Below are positions 41,540-50,457 of a DNA stretch of 64,000 nt, one piece after another. Both the position numbers and the translations under genes were made by a program. Each line of letters opens with the position of its first letter. Within the stretch, counting starts at the first letter, position 1. Under the pieces are notes generated by a model. It saw nothing but the letters and a program-made list of their open reading frames with translations. It was not told the DNA's origin and made no database searches. This DNA comes from an uncultured Fibrobacter sp. (lineage in GTDB: Bacteria > Fibrobacterota > Fibrobacteria > Fibrobacterales > Fibrobacteraceae): NCBI GenBank assembly GCA_946413655.1, contig CAMKLO010000001.1:62001-126000 (forward strand), read 5' to 3'.

Positions 41540-42016
41540 ATGCGTTCAGAAGCTGAACTCGAAGGCGTTACGCTGCTTGGCAACAACAAGACGCAGTACA
41601 AGACGACCTATAGTCCCGAAGTGCTTGAAAAGTTCCCGAACAAGCATCCGGGTAACGACTACATGGTCACCTTCAACTGCCCGGAATTCACGAGCCTCTG
41701 CCCGAAAACGGGCCAGCCGGACTTTGCCGAAATCAAGATCAACTACATTCCTGACCAGTTCCTGGTGGAATCCAAGTCGCTCAAGCTTTACATGTTCTCG
41801 TTCCGCAATCACGGGGATTTCCACGAAGACTGCGTGAACATCATCATGAAGGATTTGGTGAAGTTGCTCGATCCGAAGTACATCGAGGTCGAAGGCATTT
41901 TTATGCCACGCGGCGGCATTTCGCTTTACCCGTTTGCGAACTACGGTAAGCCTGGTACGGAATTCGAATCCATCGCCAAGAGCAGACTGTTTTCCGCTAT
42001 TGACAGGAGAAAGTAA
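41540..42016 (+). CDS. queF: NADPH-dependent 7-cyano-7-deazaguanine reductase QueF (unimodular)
   Basis: 158 residues. Reduces preQ0 to preQ1 for tRNA queuosine. [16 protein letters not shown] carries the nucleophile Cys54 and Asp61; the QueF NADPH motif ESKSLKLY (77-84) follows, then [11 protein letters not shown]. Type I (T-fold) length. Two bases before yhhQ, with a structured leader in front, so queF-yhhQ is a queuosine operon. Confidence 0.95.
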   Translation: MRSEAELEGVTLLGNNKTQYKTTYSPEVLEKFPNKHPGNDYMVTFNCPEFTSLCPKTGQPDFAEIKINYIPDQFLVESKSLKLYMFSFRNHGDFHEDCVNIIMKDLVKLLDPKYIEVEGIFMPRGGISLYPFANYGKPGTEFESIAKSRLFSAIDRRK

Positions 42017-42018
42017 TC

Positions 42019-42729
42019 GTGCAAAACGAACTTCTCCTCATAGCCTCCATTTTCGTGTTCTTCGGAGGTCTTGTCGCCTTCTTCCGCTTCTTCGGCAAAC
42101 AGGGCATTTTCGCTTGGACTGTTATCTGCACGATTGCAGCTAACATCGAAGTGCTCATCCTCGTGCACGCCTTCGGGCTTGACACCACGCTCGGCAACGT
42201 CATTTTCGCTTCGACGTTCCTCGCGACCGACATCATGAGCGAAATATTCGGCAAAAAAGAAGCGAGCCGCTGTGTCAAGATTGGTATCCTCGCGAATGTG
42301 ACTTTTATTCTCATTTCGCAGAGCTGGTTTTTGTACATCCCTGCTGCAGGCGACACAATGGCAGAACCCATCCGCACCGTTTTCGCGAACACTCCGCGTG
42401 TGATGCTTGCGAGTTTATTTGCGTACGCCGTCTGCGAAATGTTCGACGTATGGGCCTATCACGCTTGGTGGAAATGGTCCGAAAAGAAGTTCGGCGACAA
42501 AAAAGGTTATTTGTGGCTCCGCAATAATGGTTCTACGCTCGTGAGCCAGCTGATTAACGTGGTCGTGTTCAACTTGCTTGCGTTTGCGGGCGTTTTCCCG
42601 TGGAATACCATTGGCGAAATCCTAATTTTTGGCTACGGTATCTTCATCGTGACATCGCTCATGGACACTCCGTTCGTGTATCTTGCACGCCGCATTGCCG
42701 AAAAACACCCAGAATTGCTGAAGGAATAG
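42019..42729 (+). CDS. Queuosine precursor transporter, YhhQ/VUT family
   Basis: 236 residues, GTG start, six or seven membrane helices. Family landmarks: FASTFLATDIMSEIFGKKEA, AYAVCEMFDVWAYH, and RNNGSTLVSQLINVVVFNLLAF. Members import preQ0/preQ1. The adjacent queF supports this role. Confidence 0.9.
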   Translation: MQNELLLIASIFVFFGGLVAFFRFFGKQGIFAWTVICTIAANIEVLILVHAFGLDTTLGNVIFASTFLATDIMSEIFGKKEASRCVKIGILANVTFILISQSWFLYIPAAGDTMAEPIRTVFANTPRVMLASLFAYAVCEMFDVWAYHAWWKWSEKKFGDKKGYLWLRNNGSTLVSQLINVVVFNLLAFAGVFPWNTIGEILIFGYGIFIVTSLMDTPFVYLARRIAEKHPELLKE

Positions 42730-42858
42730 AGGCTAGATTTTAGGCCGTAAGGCTTTGCTGCGTGCCAGTTTACCGATTTGTGATATTCCTTATTTCTTTT
42801 TATCTCTTAAATTTGTATATTATGAATTGTTAAACTCAAAACTTGAGAAGAGGATTTT

Positions 42859-43293
42859 ATGAAGTTTTCCCATGCTTTGCTTTTGGCTTGCTCCCTTGCA
42901 TTTTTTGCTTGCGGTGGCGATGATGAAGAGGATTCTCCGGCGGGTCCGTCCAAACCCAGCTATGATTGCACTGTGAAGAATGGTGTCAAGGTTGTTTATC
43001 CGGCTGGTGGCGAAGAATTCAAGATTGGTGACGAAATTACCGTGATCTATGGATCTTCTGTTGATGGTTCCGGCTACCGTTTTGTGTTCAAGGTCGATGA
43101 AGAAGATATCGGAATGGATTTGTTCGATGAATCGATGGGCCTTGATGGCAAGGGCGATGGCAAGACTTGCTACGAACAGAAAGTGAAGCTCTCGAAAGAT
43201 GTCGTGGAAAAGACTACGAAGGGCATTATCCGTGTGATTCCTTACGAAGATTCCAAGAAGGGCGCTAACTCTGGCACCTTCACGGTCAAGTAA
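42859..43293 (+). CDS. Small lipoprotein, beta-sandwich-like
   Basis: 144 residues. Signal peptide with lipobox FFAC (Cys18), then an Asp/Glu-Pro linker. The rest (VKVVYPAGGEEFKIGDEITV, GYRFVFKVDE, GTFTVK) resembles Ig-like lipoproteins that hold V-x-P-x-GGE-x-x-xG motifs. Its stop overlaps the next start (TAATG), so it is coupled to the epimerase gene. Confidence 0.6.
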   Translation: MKFSHALLLACSLAFFACGGDDEEDSPAGPSKPSYDCTVKNGVKVVYPAGGEEFKIGDEITVIYGSSVDGSGYRFVFKVDEEDIGMDLFDESMGLDGKGDGKTCYEQKVKLSKDVVEKTTKGIIRVIPYEDSKKGANSGTFTVK

Positions 43294-44396
43294 TGAAATC
43301 TCAGTTCAATGATTCTAGTATCACCGTAGCTGTAGTCGGCTGCGGTGGTTTTGTTGGTAGTCATCTTCTCGATGCGATATTGGCGCGTACCCAGTGGCGC
43401 GTGTTTGGCGTCGATTTGGATTTTTACAGGATACAGCACAGGCTTCGTGACGAACGTTGCGAATTCATGGTGGCTGACCTCGCCGATAAGAGTGTCGTTG
43501 AACGAATTGCAAAATATCCGGTCGTTGTGAATCTGGCGGCGATTTGCACGCCGAGCCGTTACATGGCCGAAGCTCCCGAGGTCATTCGCAGTAATTACGA
43601 CCATCCGGCATCATTGGCGGACGCTTGCGCGAAGTCGGGTTCCTGGCTGATTCATTTCTCGACATCCGAAGTTTATGGGCGCACTTCTGCGGACGCTGGC
43701 TTGCTTGTCGAAGACGAAACTCCGTTGACGTTTGGCCCGGTGACGGCGAGCCGTTGGAGCTATGCGACGGCGAAACTCCTGACAGAACGCTACATCGCGG
43801 GGCTCAAGAATTTAAAATGGACGGTGGTGAGGCCTTTCAACTTTGTCGGACCGTACATGGACTTTATGCCGGGCGTCGATGGCTCGGGCATTCCGCGTGT
43901 GCTTGCGAATTTCTCTTCGGCGCTTGTGCGGGGGGAGCCGCTGAAGCTTGTGAACGGCGGTGTCGCAAAACGCAGTTTTACGAGTGTTTTTGACGCTGTT
44001 GATTTTATGTTCGCGCTTTTTGAAGCGGGGCTGGCAGGAAATTCTGTTGAAAATGATGCTGGAAAATCACCGTTTTCGCAGGCGTTCAACGTCGGCAATC
44101 CAGACAACGAAGTTACGATTGCGGAACTTGCATACAAAATGCGTCGGATTTTTGCTGAAATCAAATGCGTGGATGTTGAATCTATTCCTGGACCGGAGAC
44201 TGTTTCAGGCGAAGAATATTACGGCGAAGGTTATGATGATTCCATGCGTCGCTTGCCATCGGTCGAAAAGGCGGAACGCTTGCTTGGCTTTAAAGCGCAG
44301 ACTCCGATTGACGTTGTTCTGCGCGAATCGCTGACGTGGTTTGTCGGACATTATAGCAATACAAGTCATCCTGGTACTGATTCTGCTTCATCCTAA
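43293..44396 (+). CDS. NAD-dependent sugar epimerase/decarboxylase, ArnA C-domain-like
   Basis: 367 residues. Short-chain dehydrogenase: VVGCGGFVGSHLLD NAD-binding loop, STSEVYG, YATAKLLTERY (catalytic Tyr-Lys), and RPFNFVGPYMD. The details GPVTASRW and PLKLVNGGVAKRSFT match the UDP-glucuronate decarboxylase domain of ArnA and its relatives. Followed 20 bases later by an ArnC-like glycosyltransferase, so a lipid-linked sugar modification is likely. Confidence 0.82.
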   Translation: MKSQFNDSSITVAVVGCGGFVGSHLLDAILARTQWRVFGVDLDFYRIQHRLRDERCEFMVADLADKSVVERIAKYPVVVNLAAICTPSRYMAEAPEVIRSNYDHPASLADACAKSGSWLIHFSTSEVYGRTSADAGLLVEDETPLTFGPVTASRWSYATAKLLTERYIAGLKNLKWTVVRPFNFVGPYMDFMPGVDGSGIPRVLANFSSALVRGEPLKLVNGGVAKRSFTSVFDAVDFMFALFEAGLAGNSVENDAGKSPFSQAFNVGNPDNEVTIAELAYKMRRIFAEIKCVDVESIPGPETVSGEEYYGEGYDDSMRRLPSVEKAERLLGFKAQTPIDVVLRESLTWFVGHYSNTSHPGTDSASS

Positions 44397-44416
44397 GCCG
44401 CGTGAAGGATCTTGTT

Positions 44417-45202
44417 ATGTCTTGTCCTGCGATAGACTACTTCATCTTCGTTCCCGCGTATAACGTAGAAAAGACTCTTTGCGAAGTCCTTTCTAGAATT
44501 GACGAATCCGTTTTGGCGCGTGCGCATGTGCTTGTCATTGATGACGGTTCTCGTGATGGTACGGCGCAAGCTTTTCAAAAATTTATTGAATCGGATTATT
44601 TGAATGTTTCGGTGAATGCTGAATTTGAGGAAGATGCGTGCAACCTCAAATCTCGTTTCGAATATTTAAAGTTTGAACAAAATAGCGGTTATGGCGCTGT
44701 TGTCAAAAAAGGAATTGCCGAAGGCTTGGCTTCCGGTGCTGCATTTATCGCTTGCTTGCACGGTGACGGTCAATACCCCGCTGAAAAATTGGGCGAGTTT
44801 TTTGACGAAATGGAAAACCGCAATCTCGATTTGTTGCAGGGCTCGCGTCATGCTGTTGCAGGGGAGGCAAAACGCGGCGGTATGCCTTTGTACAAACGGC
44901 TTGGCGGGGCGTTTCTTACCTCGCTTGAAAATAAAACATTCCGCGTGAAACTTACGGACCGCCATAGTGGCTTTATCGTTTATTCTTCGCGTTTTTTGGA
45001 AACGGTGGATTTGGATCGCCTCAGTTTTTCGTTTGATATTGACTTGGAACTGATTTCCATTGCCGATGCCCGCAATTTTGCCATAGCGGAGCTGCCCATC
45101 TCCACGCGCTATGCCGATGAAAAGTCGAACCTCAACGTGGTTACGTATGGTTTGCGTGTTTTGCGTCAAGTTTGGCGAAGAATGCGGTGTAAGAATCCCT
45201 AG
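44417..45202 (+). CDS. Family 2 glycosyltransferase, ArnC/DPM1-like
   Basis: 261 residues from ATG 44417 (AAGGAT before it). GT2 fold: VPAYNVEKTL, VIDDGSRDGTA, then HGDGQYP (DxD-like) and LLQGSRH. The C-terminal region lacks the two membrane helices of ArnC, resembling the soluble dolichol-phosphate-mannose type. It probably transfers a sugar to undecaprenyl or another lipid, with the neighbouring ArnA-like gene. Confidence 0.82.
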   Translation: MSCPAIDYFIFVPAYNVEKTLCEVLSRIDESVLARAHVLVIDDGSRDGTAQAFQKFIESDYLNVSVNAEFEEDACNLKSRFEYLKFEQNSGYGAVVKKGIAEGLASGAAFIACLHGDGQYPAEKLGEFFDEMENRNLDLLQGSRHAVAGEAKRGGMPLYKRLGGAFLTSLENKTFRVKLTDRHSGFIVYSSRFLETVDLDRLSFSFDIDLELISIADARNFAIAELPISTRYADEKSNLNVVTYGLRVLRQVWRRMRCKNP

Positions 45203-45263
45203 TTCTACTAACGAAAATCCAATAACTAGCGACTATTGACCAATAACTATATATATTTAAAGT

Positions 45264-46175
45264 ATGGTTAAAGATTTAATTCATGCTCTAAATAATGTTC
45301 TGCTGGGGAAACAAGATCAAGTGGAAATGCTTGTGATGGCGCTCCTCGCGGATGGTCACGTGCTGATTGAGGATGTTCCGGGGACGGGCAAGACGACGAT
45401 TGCAAAAGCGCTTGCTGCTGCTATCGGGGCGGACTTTGCGCGAATCCAGTTTACGCCGGACTTGCTCCCGGCGGATGTGACGGGCGGTGCCGTGTTCAAG
45501 GCGAATACGGGGGATTTTGAAATTCGCAAGGGGCCTGTGTTTACGCAGGTCTTGCTCGCAGACGAAATCAACCGTGCGTCTCCGCGAACGCAGAGTGCTC
45601 TGTTGGAAGCGATGGAAGAACGCCAGGTCTCGCTGGAAGGCGAACGCTATGCGCTCCCGAAATTGTTCATGGTGCTTGCGACGGAGAATCCTGTGGAATT
45701 CCATGGCGTGTTTCCGTTGCCCGAAGCGCAGATGGACCGTTTCTTGATTCGTTTGTCGCTTGGCTATCCGACATCGGAAACGGAACTGAATATTTTGCGT
45801 GCCCATCGTGACGGGCGCCCGCTTGATACGCTCAAGGCGGTGACGACTCCGGACGAAGTGATTGCGGCTCGGAATGATGTTCGCAAGATTCACATTGACG
45901 AAGCGCTTGAAACATACGTGGTTTCGCTAGTGCAGGCGACTCGCGTGAATCCGGCGGTGCGCTTGGCAGCAAGCCCTCGTGCGGGAATCAATCTCATCAA
46001 GATGGCGCAGTCCTGTGCGTATGTGGCGGGCCGCGATTTCGTGAACCCCGATGACATCCAGCATGTGTTCTTCCCGGTGATGGAACATCGCGTGTTCGCC
46101 AAGGATTCCAATACGCCCGGTGCTTCCAGACAAATTCTCGAAGGCATCCTGAAACAGGTGAAAATTCCGAAGTAA
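45264..46175 (+). CDS. MoxR-family AAA+ ATPase
   Basis: 303 residues. Walker A EDVPGTGKTTIAKAL, Walker B LLADEINRASP, sensor 1 LATENP, and the MoxR-typical GVFPLPEAQMDRF. Chaperone-like ATPase often paired with DUF58 and transglutaminase proteins, as here. An AT-rich repeat spacer precedes it. Confidence 0.92.
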   Translation: MVKDLIHALNNVLLGKQDQVEMLVMALLADGHVLIEDVPGTGKTTIAKALAAAIGADFARIQFTPDLLPADVTGGAVFKANTGDFEIRKGPVFTQVLLADEINRASPRTQSALLEAMEERQVSLEGERYALPKLFMVLATENPVEFHGVFPLPEAQMDRFLIRLSLGYPTSETELNILRAHRDGRPLDTLKAVTTPDEVIAARNDVRKIHIDEALETYVVSLVQATRVNPAVRLAASPRAGINLIKMAQSCAYVAGRDFVNPDDIQHVFFPVMEHRVFAKDSNTPGASRQILEGILKQVKIPK

Positions 46176-46206
46176 TGATGTTGGTGTAAATCCGCAAACG
46201 TTTTTT

Positions 46207-46290
46207 ACGTCATCCTGAGGGAGCTTTGCGACCGAAGGATCCAGTGATTATAGCCCTGGATTCCTCGTTTCACTCGGAATGACGTATCCT
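46207..46290. repeat. GTCATCCTGAG...GGATCCAG...GGAATGACG repeat
   Basis: The complete form of the inverted repeat family: GTCATCCTGAGG at the left, GGATCC near the middle and GGAATGACG at the right end. Lies between moxR and the DUF58 gene. Confidence 0.75.
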
Positions 46291-46351
46291 AAACCAGTCT
46301 TAAAAGCAACCCAAACCTTTTAACCATTCGTCTCCCGTCTCTCCTCTAATC

Positions 46352-47638
46352 ATGTCCCTTTTCCACTTCTTTATAAACGCAATTCCTCGGAGCCCCAAAC
46401 GCAAGGGGCTGTTGATGCGTTTGTTCTACATATGGCAAGAAGGTTTTACGCAGGTGGGGCATGCCGCGGCGGCGCTTTTGATGTTTTCGATGTTTGCGGG
46501 GGCGGTGCCTGGTTTTTGGGCGGCGTGGGTATTTTGCGGTCTTGACTTCATGTACTTTTTGGCGCTTGTGCCGTGCCTTTTCATGACGGCTCGAAAGAGC
46601 AAGTTCAAGGCGGGCGACATCGCTGTACGAAATGTTTACGAAGGGGAAATCGCGACAGTTAGTTTACAAGTTCATGCTGTAGATAAGCTAAATGCGGTGT
46701 CGCTTGGATGTTTCCGCATGGATTCGTCGCTTTTGTGCGAGGAATCGGCGCTGGTCCCGATTGCGGCTGGCGAAACGATGGAACTCTCGTGTAAAATCCA
46801 GACGAAAAAACGTGGAGCATTTGATATCCCGAAAGTGTCCGTGATTGTTCCTGAAATCAATGGCGCTTTGCGTTATGCTGCGAATTCTGGAAAGGCGGAA
46901 CTGCTTGTGTTCCCGCGACCGTTGCGGGTGAGCGCATTTCCTTTTTTGACGTCAGGCGCAAGCGGTGTTGTGTTCGCTCCGCTTTTGATGCCGAGTCTTA
47001 CGCGGGGGATGGATTTTGTAGGCGTGCGCGAATACCGCGAGGGCGATTCCCTGCGCGATTTGCATCACAAGGCGTTTGCCCGTTACGGCAAACCGTTCAC
47101 GAAAGAGTTCGAGACGGAACGCGGTGCGGGAGCGATTCTTGTGCTTGATGTGACAGCGCGGAATCTGCGCGAAAAGTCGTCCGTCGAAATGCTGATTCGT
47201 TTGGCGGCAGGTGTTGGCTTGTGGCTTCTGGAGCGTAGCGCGCTTGGACGTTTCTTTATCGGAGATGACGAAATCCCGCTTGTACAAGGGGATGGCGGCG
47301 TGAGCCTCTTGGAATCGCTTGCGCGTATTCCGCCTGCATCTTTGCTGGAAATGCATTCTTTGAAAGGGTGGCGCACATCTCGTGTTTCGACAAATTCTCG
47401 AAATGTGACAAAAACGCCGAAACTTTGGTCGCCTGCGGCACGCCCGCTTGGCCCTGTGCTCCGCTTGGGGCTGTTTGCGACAGAGGACCCGTTAGTGCAT
47501 AAGCAGGTTGTTTTGGACGTGCACGCAAAAAATTCTGAAGATTCGAAATCAGCAATTTCCGACGATGTTCTTGCTGTCAATGCCGTGCGTCTTGAACGCT
47601 CCTTTGAAATGTCTCGCGAAACGGAGGTGAGTCTATGA
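46352..47638 (+). CDS. DUF58-domain membrane protein
   Basis: 428 residues. Two N-terminal membrane helices (about 35-80), then a vWA-like DUF58 region with the signature DFVGVREYREGDSLRDLHHK, then FETERGAGAILVLDV. Family members act with MoxR ATPases. Overlaps the next gene by four bases (ATGA). Confidence 0.88.
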   Translation: MSLFHFFINAIPRSPKRKGLLMRLFYIWQEGFTQVGHAAAALLMFSMFAGAVPGFWAAWVFCGLDFMYFLALVPCLFMTARKSKFKAGDIAVRNVYEGEIATVSLQVHAVDKLNAVSLGCFRMDSSLLCEESALVPIAAGETMELSCKIQTKKRGAFDIPKVSVIVPEINGALRYAANSGKAELLVFPRPLRVSAFPFLTSGASGVVFAPLLMPSLTRGMDFVGVREYREGDSLRDLHHKAFARYGKPFTKEFETERGAGAILVLDVTARNLREKSSVEMLIRLAAGVGLWLLERSALGRFFIGDDEIPLVQGDGGVSLLESLARIPPASLLEMHSLKGWRTSRVSTNSRNVTKTPKLWSPAARPLGPVLRLGLFATEDPLVHKQVVLDVHAKNSEDSKSAISDDVLAVNAVRLERSFEMSRETEVSL

Positions 47639-49671
47639 TGAACTTCCGTGAAATCTGCAAGACGATTTTCTTTTGCATCGTCTCTATTAACTTAGGCATT
47701 TCGAGTGACATAGAAATTCTCGGCTTTATTTTTGCGGGACTGTTTATCGCGATTCACGTGAAGCAGCATTTGCTTTCGAAAAAGTCGCCATCGCTTTCGC
47801 AAGAACTTTTGCCTGCGCAACGCAAAACCCCGCGGTACAGGAAATTATTCGCGTATGGTGCGATTGTTCCGTGTGCGTTGTGGTGGGTTCTGACACCGAG
47901 CGTGGAATCTGGCGTGTCGCCGTATCTGGTCTTTATACCTGCGTGGTACATGCTTTATCTTGCCTGGTTGCAAAAACGAAGTCTCGGAAATGGCGGCTAC
48001 GAAGTCTTTGTCGTGTTTAACGGTGTCGCAGCACTCTTTATGGGACTATTCCACGCACCTCGTGCATGTGTGCTGAGCGGCACAGTAGCTCTGTTGCTTG
48101 CTGTTTACGCGTTTGGGCGCCCCCGTGTATCGTTTTACAAGTACATCCTCTTTATTCTCTTGTATGCAATGCTATGCGGTTCATCTTATCTCGGTTTTAA
48201 ATATTGGAAAAGCAATCGCTATTACAGTGGCCGTTGGGCCGAAGATTATTATGTAAAAAATCGCGTGATGGGCTTTGATCCGGTGGCGGCCTTGGGCTCA
48301 TTTTCGAGTAATTACAATTCTAGATACAATAGTGAGATTGTCTTGCGGCTTTGGGATACGCTTGCCCCAAGGTACTTGCGTGCTGCCGCTTACGAAAAAT
48401 ATGTGGCGGGTATTTGGAAACTCCCGGTGAAAGCGGAGAAAAAACTTTATCCGGCGCGATACCGCGTTGATTATGCCGTTTTTGAAACAGAGGATTCCGC
48501 GGCTGCGGCGCCAAATATCAAATCGGTTTGGGTTCAGGCAACGCTTGACAATTTTGGCTTTATGTTTGCCGCACCGAATGCCGTGGGCGTGGCCAGTAAA
48601 AATGCGGACTCGCTAGATTATTATTCGACGAATGTTTTTGCAGGGGCGAACGGGACACGCAGTGACTGGTATTATTACGTTTCGGATTCTGCGGAAAAGC
48701 TTGCCGTTGCGGCTTCGAACAACGATTCTTCTAAATTGGATTCGTCGTTTTTACAGATTCCGCATAAAGAAATAGAACTTCTAGATTCTGTGGTGGTAGC
48801 AATGGCGCTCCCTCGGCAACATGGTTCGGATGCATCTGAATTTGCCGTTGTGAACTTAAAGACGATTCAAAATTATTTTATCCAAAATTTCGAGTATTCG
48901 TTCACCGTTTCCGGTTATAGGGCGAATTCAAAAACAGATCCTTTAGCTCGTTTCTGGCAGAATAAGGAAGGCTATTGTGAGTATTATGCAACGCTTGCGG
49001 TTCTTCTCTTGCGTCATCAGGGAATTCCGGCGCGATATGTGACCGGCTTTGCGAATCCGGAGCGTATTCCGGGACGCCCTTACGTAACATTCCGCCGTCG
49101 CCATAGCCATGCGTGGGTCGAAGTCTATATCGACCACAAGTGGTATATCTATGATCCGACACCGCCTTTGACGGAGATGACTTTTGCAAAGCCTTCTTGG
49201 TTTGCCGTAAAGTTGGAGGGGCTGAAAGGTCGTTTCTCCTATATTCTTCATTTGTTAAAAGATGGCGAATGGCGTCGTGTTGTCGATAGTTGGCAAACGA
49301 CTTCGGAACGCATCGTCGAAAGCCCTGCGCTCTATATCGTTCTCGTTGTATTGCTTGCGGTTTTTGTAGTGCTCAAATTTCGCAGGAATCAGCATCGATT
49401 GAACAAACAAACTATTTCGAAAGATGCCGCACGTTGGATCGCTCTCCTTGAAAATGCCGAAAAACGTTTAGCGCGGTTCGGTTTTGTGCGTGCTGCCGGC
49501 GAAACCGTTGCTGCATTTGCAAAACGCGTGAATGGGGCTATTGCAAAAGCGGCTGAAAGTGGGGATGCTTCTTCTGCTCGAAAAGCCAAAGAATTTGAAC
49601 GTCGCAATCGCGAATGTTCCGTTGCGTTGAAGCAACTCGAAGAATACGATAATAATCGTTGGAAAATCTAG
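47635..49671 (+). CDS. TgpA-like membrane transglutaminase-domain protein
   Basis: 678 residues. N-terminal helices (10-190), then an extracytoplasmic domain with the transglutaminase/papain-like triad: Cys448 (KEGYCEYYATL), His492 (RRHSHAWVEVY), Asp507 (YIYDPTPP). One helix at about 550-570, then a DUF4129-like tail. Third member of the MoxR-DUF58-TgpA set. Confidence 0.9.
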   Translation: MMNFREICKTIFFCIVSINLGISSDIEILGFIFAGLFIAIHVKQHLLSKKSPSLSQELLPAQRKTPRYRKLFAYGAIVPCALWWVLTPSVESGVSPYLVFIPAWYMLYLAWLQKRSLGNGGYEVFVVFNGVAALFMGLFHAPRACVLSGTVALLLAVYAFGRPRVSFYKYILFILLYAMLCGSSYLGFKYWKSNRYYSGRWAEDYYVKNRVMGFDPVAALGSFSSNYNSRYNSEIVLRLWDTLAPRYLRAAAYEKYVAGIWKLPVKAEKKLYPARYRVDYAVFETEDSAAAAPNIKSVWVQATLDNFGFMFAAPNAVGVASKNADSLDYYSTNVFAGANGTRSDWYYYVSDSAEKLAVAASNNDSSKLDSSFLQIPHKEIELLDSVVVAMALPRQHGSDASEFAVVNLKTIQNYFIQNFEYSFTVSGYRANSKTDPLARFWQNKEGYCEYYATLAVLLLRHQGIPARYVTGFANPERIPGRPYVTFRRRHSHAWVEVYIDHKWYIYDPTPPLTEMTFAKPSWFAVKLEGLKGRFSYILHLLKDGEWRRVVDSWQTTSERIVESPALYIVLVVLLAVFVVLKFRRNQHRLNKQTISKDAARWIALLENAEKRLARFGFVRAAGETVAAFAKRVNGAIAKAAESGDASSARKAKEFERRNRECSVALKQLEEYDNNRWKI

Positions 49672-49690
49672 TTCTGCGGGCTATAAAAAA

Positions 49691-49708
49691 GGCGGGACTT
49701 TGCCCGCC
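49691..49708 (-). terminator. Terminator between convergent genes
   Basis: GGCGGG-actttg-CCCGCC, followed on the minus strand by six T. Stops the lipoprotein gene at 49734 and may also stop the TgpA operon. Confidence 0.75.
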
Positions 49709-49733
49709 GTAAAAATATTCCATTCGAGTTGAT

Positions 49734-50297
49734 TTATTCCGCAGTCACGAACGTATAGACTTCGTACTTGTCCTGCAATTCTTCTAAGGATGCGTTTCCG
49801 CCATATTCAGGCCTCATGAAAAACAGTTGCTTGAATGTCATTTTGACTTTTGCTCCTGTAACGGCTATTTCTGGCGTAATGGTCGCTTCTTCGTATTGTC
49901 TTTCCGGTATGCATGCGGTATTTGTGGTGACCTTGAGGTGTAGTGCGCTTCCGTTGAGTTCCCATTTGCCGTAGGTCTTGGGGAGGTCGCAGCCCGCCTT
50001 GCTGAGGCTGGAATGCGTAAATTCAAATGTTTTTACGTTCTTTTCGTCGATATAGAACTTGAGCGTTGCCGGGTTTGAGGTCAGGTCGTAGTTAGGGTCT
50101 ATAATATAGACGATATCGTTACCGACGGCTGTTGCTCCTGTTGGACCGTTGACGCTCCAAGTGCCCAAGAGACAATCACTTGTGAGTCCTGCGGCGCATT
50201 GTTCTGCCTTGGTCGGCGGGGTGGATGTCGTTTCGTCACCGCAGGCGGTGATGAGTGTTGCTGCGATGGCGAGCATTGCCAAAATTTTTATTGTCAT
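49734..50297 (-). CDS. Lipoprotein of unknown function
   Basis: 187 residues. Lipobox ITAC (Cys19). The mature part opens with a Thr/Pro linker and contains CLLGTWSVNGPTGA, then KFYIDEKNVKTFEF and GKWELNGSALHLKV, a lipocalin-like beta pattern. No catalytic motif recognised. Confidence 0.6.
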   Translation of the reverse strand: MTIKILAMLAIAATLITACGDETTSTPPTKAEQCAAGLTSDCLLGTWSVNGPTGATAVGNDIVYIIDPNYDLTSNPATLKFYIDEKNVKTFEFTHSSLSKAGCDLPKTYGKWELNGSALHLKVTTNTACIPERQYEEATITPEIAVTGAKVKMTFKQLFFMRPEYGGNASLEELQDKYEVYTFVTAE

Positions 50298-50457
50298 AGA
50301 AATCCTCGTTTTTCTGTTCTGAATATAAATAAAAAAAGGGATTTCATACAGCTATAGCATGTTTTTTCAAAGATTTAACATAAAATGGAGTGAAAAAAAA
50401 TATATTAAGAGATAGTTGTTGGTTGGGGCTTATTTTGAGCCCTGAAGGAGTGTAAAG